Program-made: the position numbers and the translations under genes
NCBI GenBank assembly: GCA_964541075.1
Contig: CAZIPZ010000069.1
Location: forward strand, 1-18,298
Length of the DNA: 18,298 nucleotides
Reading direction: 5' to 3'
Source of the DNA: CAZIPZ01 sp964541075
Lineage (GTDB): Bacteria > Acidobacteriota > Terriglobia > 20CM-2-55-15
Shown: one piece after another, positions 13,435 through 18,298 of the stretch
Layout: every line of letters begins with the position of its first letter
Numbering within the stretch: position 1 is the stretch's first letter
Notes under the pieces: model-generated
Seen by the model: the letters and a program-made list of their open reading frames with translations, nothing else
Databases searched by the model: none
What the model was told of the DNA's origin: nothing

Positions 13435-15378
13435 TTAGTGATTAAGGACGAATTCAATACTGTTCATTAAAGTCCACTGGAAGTTTTCAGCCGCGCGCTT
13501 CCGGTTCGACTCGAACGGGAAAATTTGCATCGCGGCTTTCTTCTCCTCGGCTGTGGGCCAACGCGACAGCGTTGCCAGGAACAACTCTTCGATCAGTTGG
13601 TCCGAGGTTTTGTCGGATTCGACGAGTTTTTCAACGCGACTGTCCTTATCTGCAAGCACACGGTCATTGATCAGTCCGGAACTCATCATCAGAATGGCCT
13701 GCAACGTTGTGGCTTTGTTTCCCAAAGGCACGGCTGCTTCGCGATTGCCTTGCAGGAACGCGTTCATCATGCTCGTAATGTCCGCTCCATCCTTTCCCTC
13801 CTGATTGGCGCCGGCGCCGCCTCTTCTTCCGGGCAGATTCTCAGGACCCGTCATCTGCTTCACACGCTCGACCTTGGTTTTCAGGAAGCTCAGTCTGTAC
13901 GGACGTCCGGTTGCTTGAGCGACAGTGTCGGCGACTTCAGGGCCCGTCATTACTCGCACATATCGGCGCGCGTAATACGGGGCATAGGAATCCTTCCACG
14001 TCGTTGGGAAGGAGGATGACAGCTGATAGGCGTTGGACTTCATGATCGTCTTCATCAGGTGATGCATGCTGTACTTGTGATCGCGGAAGTCCGCAGCAAG
14101 CGCTTCCAGCAATTCCGGATTGGTCGGCTGAATCGTCCACGGCGCCGGAGGAGGATTTTTGGGGTCCATTCTGGAAAGATCAAACCCGTCCCAGGGCGTT
14201 ACGAATCCGAGAGTCATCAGCTTTCCCCAGATCAAGTTCACCGTCGCGCGGCTGAACTGAGGATGGCTCGTAACCATTCGCGCCAGTTCTGCCCGTGGGC
14301 TCATTCCGGGTCTGGGCTTTTCTCCGGTCAACATAAACGCCGGTTCGTACGTGTTGCCGGATCGCGGAAAGCGGCTTTCGGCTTCCGTATGCCACGGCGC
14401 ATCCTGGCCCGTGTTGTAGCCCGGGCCGTCGTTATCCAAAATGTTGTCGGCATTGCCAACATTGTAGATTCCAACGAGGCGCAGCTTGCCGAAGAATGCC
14501 GACTGGCGTGCGAACTCGTCACGGGTGCGCTCGGAGAGATACAGATTGACGGGCTCCAGGTGCCCCGCACCGTCATGGCAGGAAATGCAGTCGGTATTCA
14601 CTCCAAGGAAAATCCGGCTGACCTCGACATTCATCTCGTCGAGGGCATCGAGTCTGTTCGTGGTCGCGGCAAAGTTATCGGGATCGGTGAGGTCGCGATT
14701 TTTCAATCCGCTGTTGCGTACAATTCTGCCGAGAAACGCAAGCTGGGGAATGGTCGCATGGTTCTTCGAGGCGCCGGTCAACATATCGGCGACCACATCG
14801 TTGTACGGACGGTCAAGTTTCAGCCACTCCTTGTTCCAGTATTGGAACGCATACTGGCCGTTGCCGGCGTAATTCATCAACCGGAAAATATCGCCGTAGA
14901 ACCACGCCCATTGCTCCGCGAATTCCTGGCTGCCGATCAGCGAATCGATGAGTTTGTTGCGCTTGTCTGCATCCTTACTGGCGACGAAAATACGCACCGT
15001 TTCCGGCGAAGGCAGCAGTCCTGTCGCATCGAGATACACGCGGCGCAGGAACTCCTCATCCGTGCTTAGTCCGGAGTGCGGAATGCCGTCTTTCTCGATG
15101 CGTCCGAAAATCAACTCATCGATAAAGTTGTTTCGAGGAATCTTTTCCATCGCAACGGATGCGCCCGTCAAAGACTTGGAAACCTGGTCCGTAAATCGCC
15201 CGGTCTGTTGCCCCGCATCAGGCTGCCCCGTAAGCATGCCTTTATGTGCGTCTTCAAATTTGTCCATACCCTGGGCGTTATTCGGATCCTGCGCAGGATT
15301 CGCTTTCTGGCCCAGCATGGTGAATGACAGGCTGAGCGCCACCACGAAGACGATCAATGCGACCCTCTTCACGTTCAT
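13435..15378 (-). CDS. DUF1549/DUF1553 domain protein with a CxxCH motif
   Basis: This is a large exported protein (647 residues) with a signal peptide (RVALIVFVVALSLSFTMLG). The DUF1549 domain covers about 80-300 (NNFIDELIFGRIEKDG, LRRVYLDATGLLPSPETV) and contains CISCH at 264-268, a potential c-type heme site. The DUF1553 domain fills the C-terminal half (RAELARMVTSHPQFSRATVN, NLIWGKLMTLGFVTPWDGFD, YSMHHLMKTIMKSNAYQLSS) and ends with LSRWPTAEEKKAA. The enzymatic role of the family is unknown; association with cytochrome-like domains in Planctomycetes suggests redox work on the cell surface. GGAGG precedes the ATG at 15378; the in-frame extension to 15474 has no ribosome site and would hide the signal peptide. 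It is the second gene of the operon. Confidence 0.93.
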   Translation of the reverse strand: MNVKRVALIVFVVALSLSFTMLGQKANPAQDPNNAQGMDKFEDAHKGMLTGQPDAGQQTGRFTDQVSKSLTGASVAMEKIPRNNFIDELIFGRIEKDGIPHSGLSTDEEFLRRVYLDATGLLPSPETVRIFVASKDADKRNKLIDSLIGSQEFAEQWAWFYGDIFRLMNYAGNGQYAFQYWNKEWLKLDRPYNDVVADMLTGASKNHATIPQLAFLGRIVRNSGLKNRDLTDPDNFAATTNRLDALDEMNVEVSRIFLGVNTDCISCHDGAGHLEPVNLYLSERTRDEFARQSAFFGKLRLVGIYNVGNADNILDNDGPGYNTGQDAPWHTEAESRFPRSGNTYEPAFMLTGEKPRPGMSPRAELARMVTSHPQFSRATVNLIWGKLMTLGFVTPWDGFDLSRMDPKNPPPAPWTIQPTNPELLEALAADFRDHKYSMHHLMKTIMKSNAYQLSSSFPTTWKDSYAPYYARRYVRVMTGPEVADTVAQATGRPYRLSFLKTKVERVKQMTGPENLPGRRGGAGANQEGKDGADITSMMNAFLQGNREAAVPLGNKATTLQAILMMSSGLINDRVLADKDSRVEKLVESDKTSDQLIEELFLATLSRWPTAEEKKAAMQIFPFESNRKRAAENFQWTLMNSIEFVLNH

Positions 15379-15483
15379 TTGCGACCTCCATTTGAGGAAT
15401 AATTTTGAATGGGAGTTCGGCTCACGATTAATAAACCTGCTGACAACTCGAATTGCTTCTCGACCATCTTTCATTAGAACTCA

Positions 15484-16260
15484 CTACTCGTCTCCGCAGC
15501 CTGCATAGAAAGATCCAGTGACTTCCGAGCCTTCGCCGCCGGCGTAGTAAAGACGCACTCGGCTGATCTTTCCGTCTTGAATTTCGAAGAACGCAGCGCC
15601 CGGCACGATGAAGCGCCGCACGCCTTCGGGCCGCACCTGCCCCGCGCCGCCGCGACTGGCGAGCGCTCTCGGTGCATTCGGGCCGTCATCCCGAACGTCA
15701 TGAGTGCCGCCGAATTCAACGGAGATCTGCAAGCCGAAAGGCGCGACAGCCGGATAAATAGACTCTCTTGTGTCTTCGTTCAATGTCCGCGACTTGATGA
15801 AATACGCAATGCGGAGATAAGCCTTTGACATCTGTTGTGCGAGCTGGCGAATCTCTTCATGCCCCTCAAACAGAGACGGGCCGTTCTGATTTTCTCGTGG
15901 GCCCATCAGATGCCGCGCATCGGGTCGATACAATTCCAAAAAATTCGTGATCGACTCTTCCGACCCGTCCAGAGCGTTCCACCTTCTGAACCATTGGTGA
16001 ACCAGGTCCGTCGCGGCTTTGATTTTTTCCTCTTCTGCTTTCGCTTGGTCCAGCTTGGCTTGAAGCTCGGCCAATTCCTTCTTCGCCTGGACGAGAGCCG
16101 GATCCGGTTTCGGTTGAACCGCCGGCTTGGCTTGGGCGGGAGCCGCCGGCTTGGCTTGGGGGCCGGGTTTGGCCTGACTTGCCGGGGCCGAACTTTGCGC
16201 CCATACAAAGGGCGACGCGATCAGCGCAAAGACGAACAACATGGTTCCGACACGTTTCAT
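15484..16260 (-). CDS. Exported NTF2-like (SnoaL-type) protein with a Lys/Pro/Ala-rich linker
   Basis: The 258-residue product has a signal peptide (MKRVGTMLFVFALIASPFVW, then AQ), an Ala/Lys/Pro-rich linker at about 24-56 built from QAKP units, and a charged coiled coil at about 57-82 (AKKELAELQAKLDQAKAEEE). An NTF2-like cone domain follows from about 84 (LVHQWFRRWNALDGSEESI, FLELYRPDARHLM) to ISRVRLYYAGGE near the end. NTF2 domains bind small ligands or act as scaffolds; no catalytic residues are assignable. It is the first gene of the four-gene operon, 105 nt ahead of the DUF1549/DUF1553 gene. GGAG lies seven bases before the ATG, just below a 6-bp GC hairpin. Confidence 0.82.
   Translation of the reverse strand: MKRVGTMLFVFALIASPFVWAQSSAPASQAKPGPQAKPAAPAQAKPAVQPKPDPALVQAKKELAELQAKLDQAKAEEEKIKAATDLVHQWFRRWNALDGSEESITNFLELYRPDARHLMGPRENQNGPSLFEGHEEIRQLAQQMSKAYLRIAYFIKSRTLNEDTRESIYPAVAPFGLQISVEFGGTHDVRDDGPNAPRALASRGGAGQVRPEGVRRFIVPGAAFFEIQDGKISRVRLYYAGGEGSEVTGSFYAGCGDE
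16119..16160. repeat. Short tandem repeat encoding the QAKP linker
   Basis: An 18-base block (CCGCCGGCTTGGCTTGGG) occurs at 16119-16136 and again at 16143-16160, a 24-base period that equals eight codons. On the minus strand it encodes AQAKPA-type units in the linker of the NTF2-like protein. Such in-frame repeats may vary in copy number between strains. Confidence 0.6.
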
Positions 16261-16272
16261 GTTTCTGCTCCA

Positions 16273-16289
16273 GGGCGATTCGGTCGCCC
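16273..16289 (-). promoter_or_regulatory. GC hairpin in the leader of the NTF2-like operon
   Basis: GGGCGA (16273-16278) and TCGCCC (16284-16289) pair perfectly around a 5-nt loop. On the minus strand the stem ends within a few bases of the GGAG ribosome site of the operon's first gene. It could influence translation initiation or be a chance structure. Confidence 0.3.
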
Positions 16290-16388
16290 GTTAAAACACT
16301 TTCCGATCCGAAAAACGCTTGAGAGGCGCCTTTTTTTTTACTTCGAAGGTTTTCGCCGTTACTCAATGAACACCGAATGCATCCATTT

Positions 16389-16394
16389 TGTCAA
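16389..16394 (-). promoter_or_regulatory. Possible -35 element for the NTF2-like/DUF1549/DUF1501 operon
   Basis: On the minus strand TTGACA matches the sigma-70 -35 consensus exactly and lies about 130 nt upstream of the operon's first ATG. No good -10 hexamer is found 16-18 nt further on (the closest is TTCATT), so this is a weak promoter candidate. Confidence 0.22.
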
Positions 16395-16458
16395 TGTTTT
16401 CAGTAAGGTAACGTATTTTTTTTGTTAGGCGTCTTCTCCGGCGGAAGCCCATGTTGAC

Positions 16459-16487
16459 CGCTGACAGCGTTACTGGTTACATACCAG
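16459..16487. promoter_or_regulatory. Two adjacent dyads before the PadR-family gene (possible autoregulatory operator)
   Basis: CGCTG-A-CAGCG (16459-16469) and CTGGT-TACAT-ACCAG (16473-16487) are perfect inverted repeats only 3 nt apart, the second ending 4 nt before the ATG at 16492. Repressors of this size often bind over their own start region. PadR proteins commonly repress themselves, so this is a reasonable operator candidate; no site is confirmed. Confidence 0.38.
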
Positions 16488-16491
16488 AGCA

Positions 16492-16863
16492 ATGGGCGCT
16501 AAGACCATCGGTCAGTTCGAGCAGATCGTCCTTGTCGCAGTATGTGTTCTGAAAGACGAAGCCTACGGACGCGCCATCTATTCCAAAGTGTGCGAGCTCG
16601 CGGCAAAAAGGAAGCTCAACATGGGCGCGGTGTACGTGACTTTGGAAAGGTTCACGCAAAAGGGTTTTCTGGGATCATGGATGGCGGACCCGACGCCAGT
16701 GCGGGGCGGGCGGGCGAAGCGTTATTATCGCCTCCAGGCTAAGGGCGTGAGAGCGCTGAGGAGTTCTCTGGTCACCTCCCGGCGAATCCATGAAGCTCTT
16801 CAAGAAACCGGTTTTCTAAGGAAGAACCCAACACGTTCTAAGAAGCGCAGAAGGTCGCCATGA
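16492..16863 (+). CDS. PadR-family transcriptional regulator
   Basis: This DNA-binding repressor-type protein (123 residues) has a winged helix-turn-helix of the PadR kind. Landmarks: QFEQIVLVAVCVLKDEAYGRAIYSKV (helices 1-2), MGAVYVTLERFTQKGFLGSW (recognition helix and start of the wing), and GGRAKRYYRLQAKGVRAL (second wing strand and start of the C-terminal helix). Its tail is short and basic (KKRRRSP), as in acidobacterial PadR proteins that often accompany large permeases; no such permease is here. It is divergent from the NTF2-like operon, which is a possible target. No clear Shine-Dalgarno is seen; two dyads occupy the place where it would be. Its 3' end overlaps the convergent 86-residue gene by 26 nt. 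Confidence 0.9.
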   Translation: MGAKTIGQFEQIVLVAVCVLKDEAYGRAIYSKVCELAAKRKLNMGAVYVTLERFTQKGFLGSWMADPTPVRGGRAKRYYRLQAKGVRALRSSLVTSRRIHEALQETGFLRKNPTRSKKRRRSP

Positions 16864-17098
16864 TCTGCTGAATCAACGGCTGCACGTAAGGATTCGCGTT
16901 TGTGGTGCTTTCCGAGAGCGCAGTCAGAGCGCTGTCCAATCGGCGACGGTACTCATTGTTCTCCGGGTGCGTCTCGACCAGTTCCGCATAACCTCGAACC
17001 ACAGTGATTCGATCCACCAAGCCGAGGTCCTGACTGCAGCGCGCAACAGCTGACGTAAGTTCAAGGATGTGTTTGGCTGACTGGGGCATTCCCGTCAT
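16838..17098 (-). CDS. Small hypothetical protein (86 aa), convergent with PadR
   Basis: No family is recognised. The product looks fully helical: SAKHILELTSAVARCSQDLG, then DRITVVRGYAELVETHPENN, then a helix RRRLDSALTALSES and a hydrophobic C-terminal helix VQPLIQQIMATF. It has no signal peptide. The start at 17098 is supported by GGGAGGA seven bases upstream; the in-frame extension to 17137 has no such site. The gene overlaps the PadR 3' end by 26 nt tail to tail, which is unusual enough to leave some doubt, but the ribosome site and even amino-acid composition favour a real gene. Confidence 0.5.
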   Translation of the reverse strand: MTGMPQSAKHILELTSAVARCSQDLGLVDRITVVRGYAELVETHPENNEYRRRLDSALTALSESTTNANPYVQPLIQQIMATFCAS

Positions 17099-17601
17099 AG
17101 GGCTTCCTCCCGCGCACCCAGATCTATCGGCAATCATTCAATCCTGCATTAACGATTTCGTCGGAACCGTTCGTGAATTCCGATTTCATCTCTAAAGGTA
17201 GCGTTCGCCGGCGACGATAAGACTCTTAACCATTCAACAACTCCTTTCGCCGGGGGTCATGCTGAGATGCGCGGCCCTCGGTGCTTTTTTCCGCTGTTTG
17301 GCCGGATAAGTCCTGCGCCGTTTCACGAAGGTTGTTCTTGTTGTTGAACCGTTGAAAGAGGCGCCTGGGCGAGATATCCGAGTGGCGCCTGAATTCCGCT
17401 CGTCGGCTTCGTTCAACGCATGGCGATAACTTCGTTGAGCGTCGGCGAAAATGCCGGAAGGCATGGAAAAGAATCGACTTACCACCTGGCGGCAGGAAAA
17501 TTATCCGGTTGCCTCCCGGTATTTTTCTTAACTATCTTCTGTGTACGCTGGCGAACCTAACGGACTGAAGGGCCGCGGCGGACATTAGCCGAGTTTTACC
17601 G
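17099..17601. other. Intergenic stretch without a convincing gene
   Basis: About 500 bases hold no frame with both a ribosome site and family-like sequence. The minus-strand frame at 17234-17485 is Arg/Ser/Thr-rich with no recognisable motif and a weak GTG start. The only clear structure is an inverted repeat at 17359-17390. The promoter for the small plus-strand genes that follow must lie here or just before 17602, but I cannot place it. Confidence 0.5.
17359..17390. repeat. Inverted repeat with 7-bp GC arms
   Basis: AGGCGCC (17359-17365) and GGCGCCT (17384-17390) flank 18 nt that contain GATATC near the centre. There is no T-run after either end, so a terminator is not supported; its role is unknown. 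Confidence 0.35.
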
Positions 17602-17793
17602 ATGGCATGCCATATCCAGCCCGTACGACTTCTTTCCTATGTTCACCATGAAGAGGAGTTGACTCATGACGAGCATCTCCATTTGTGCGATTGCGAGGAC
17701 TGCCTTGTCATCTTCAGATTGTGCGTTCTGTGCGGAACGACGAACTTCGTGGGTCCACAACCTTCAAAGGAAAAAGGGCGGTCAGAATTGTAA
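17602..17793 (+). CDS. Tiny cysteine-rich protein with an anti-sigma-like HxxxCxxC motif
   Basis: The 63-residue product contains HLHLCDCEDCLVIFRLCVLC (25-44), in which H27, C31 and C34 match the HxxxCxxC pattern of zinc-binding anti-sigma (ZAS, zf-HC2) domains. Further cysteines are C29, C41 and C44. The preceding acidic helix (YVHHEEELTHDEHL) also fits a small ZAS-like fold. A full anti-sigma factor would have a transmembrane segment and be next to a sigma factor; neither is present. The start ATG lacks a good ribosome site, and no alternative is better. Its stop TAA directly abuts the ATG of the next gene, so the two are very likely translated from one message. Confidence 0.55.
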   Translation: MACHIQPVRLLSYVHHEEELTHDEHLHLCDCEDCLVIFRLCVLCGTTNFVGPQPSKEKGRSEL

Positions 17794-17997
17794 ATGGACA
17801 GCGAACCGCTCAATACGCCCAGATTTGCAATTGGTGACAAAGTTTGCGTGATCGGTCCGACCACACAGCACTCGGGGAAACTCGGCGCCGTTTCTGAGGT
17901 TCATCAATCGCATGGGTCATACCGCTACCTCGTTCGCCTCGACAACGATCACACCGCCGTGTTTTACGGATTCGAACTGGAATATGCAAAATCCTAA
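17794..17997 (+). CDS. Small KOW/SH3-like protein
   Basis: The 67-residue product reads as a single small beta-barrel: FAIGDKVCVIGPTTQHSGKLGAV (first strands and the KOW-type glycine turn), then SYRYLVRLDNDHTAVFYGFELEY. The FxIGDxVxVxGP...GxxGxV pattern is that of KOW or SH3-like modules; the closing GFELEY recurs in small acidobacterial proteins of this type as I recall them. It could bind nucleic acid or protein; nothing more specific can be said. The ATG follows the upstream stop with no gap (TAAATG), with an AAAGGAAAAAGGG purine tract further up. The pairing with the cysteine-rich gene suggests a shared role. Confidence 0.65.
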   Translation: MDSEPLNTPRFAIGDKVCVIGPTTQHSGKLGAVSEVHQSHGSYRYLVRLDNDHTAVFYGFELEYAKS

Positions 17998-18298
17998 GGC
18001 ATCTCTGAAAAACATATCGGCCGCCCCGATCTTCAGGAAGCGGCCGACACGCTGTCTAGGAGTAGTAATCGATTGTGATCTTCGTATCGGCAAATGCGGA
18101 AGAAACTTTAGCGAACAATCCGGGGTAGCGGCGTCAGAATTCCTAGGTTCGAGTACGGGCTTCGAGTCCATATGTGCTCAACGCGGGAGTAAAACATCGT
18201 CGCTCCGATGCATTCTCGCTTTGCGCCATGGCGTTTTCGTTTTGCAGTTGTGTGCGTCAAGTTCTGCAAAATCGTTTCCGAAAAGCTGTCTGAGTTCG
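17998..18298. other. Right-end stretch, no assignable gene
   Basis: After the KOW-like gene the last 301 bases hold a stem-loop at 18017-18047 and little else. A minus-strand frame is open from 18297 to a stop at 18178 (39 codons, containing LFGNDFAELDAHN) and could be the tail of a gene beyond the window, but its codon use is not clearly coding and no family is recognised. Confidence 0.4.
18017..18047 (+). terminator. Stem-loop after the KOW-like gene (possible terminator)
   Basis: TCGGCCGC (18017-18024) and GCGGCCGA (18040-18047) form a perfect 8-bp GC-rich stem with a 15-nt loop, 19 nt after the stop at 17997. No U-run follows, so if it ends the transcript it does so without the classic tail. 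Confidence 0.4.

Noticed and set aside
16105..16170. CRISPR-like repeat array
   Set aside because: The repeated 18-base block occurs only twice with a 6-base gap, in frame within a QAKP protein linker, so it is a coding tandem repeat.
17234..17485. Minus-strand 83-residue open frame
   Set aside because: Weak GTG start, Arg/Ser/Thr-rich low-information product, no motif and no ribosome site; most likely a chance frame in GC-rich DNA.
18178..18297. C-terminal end of a minus-strand gene entering from the right edge
   Set aside because: Only 39 codons, third-position composition not clearly coding and no recognisable family; recorded only as a possibility in the right-end entry.

Overview
The window looks like a chromosomal piece of a soil-type Acidobacteriota genome. 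The grounds are indirect: a DUF1549/DUF1553 + DUF1501 pair of the kind common in Planctomycetes, Verrucomicrobia and Acidobacteriota, a PEP-CTERM-like surface protein, a stand-alone PadR regulator, small KOW-like proteins and scattered GGGGACAG palindromes. No rRNA, tRNA, CRISPR array, transposase or phage gene is visible, and the genus cannot be told from this sequence.

Layout. (1) 1-2065, minus strand: mlaE-mlaF-mlaD, a phospholipid/MCE ABC transporter operon whose mlaD gene runs off the left edge. (2) 2185-2697, minus: a small exported protein of unknown function. (3) 2902-2957: a perfect 24-bp-stem palindrome. (4) 2969-6701, minus: an Amt ammonium transporter preceded by a FixL/FixJ-like two-component pair (PAS histidine kinase and LuxR-type response regulator); three dyads lie in the region upstream of amt. 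(5) 7035-9568, plus: a class I methyltransferase, a histone-deacetylase-superfamily amidohydrolase that may be exported, and a GNAT resembling aminoglycoside 6'-N-acetyltransferases. (6) 9565-10401, minus: a PEP-CTERM-like protein, converging on the GNAT gene. (7) 10466-10770, plus: a heavily decayed short-chain dehydrogenase whose N- and C-terminal ends survive in shifting frames with the middle deleted. (8) 10900-11115, plus: a 71-residue orphan, then a second palindrome (11122-11179) related to the first by a compensatory base-pair change. (9) 11204-16260, minus: an apparent four-gene operon, transcribed NTF2-like, DUF1549/DUF1553, DUF1501 (Tat signal), SUMF1/FGE-like; all four products appear exported. 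(10) 16492-18298: a PadR regulator with two dyads just before its start, a convergent 86-residue orphan, a 500-base stretch with no convincing gene, a tiny HxxxCxxC protein immediately followed by a KOW/SH3-like small protein, and a final stretch with only a stem-loop.

How the genes may work together. Mla moves lipids between the membranes. Amt with the kinase/regulator suggests nitrogen-linked or redox-linked control, but no glnB/glnK is present. The methyltransferase, deacetylase and acetyltransferase trio suggests modification of small amino compounds. The DUF1501/DUF1549 operon is an exported system of unknown biochemistry. The most unusual items are the covarying palindromes, the collapsed SDR pseudogene, the deacetylase/acetyltransferase pair, and the SUMF1-like protein that lacks the catalytic cysteines of true formylglycine-generating enzymes.
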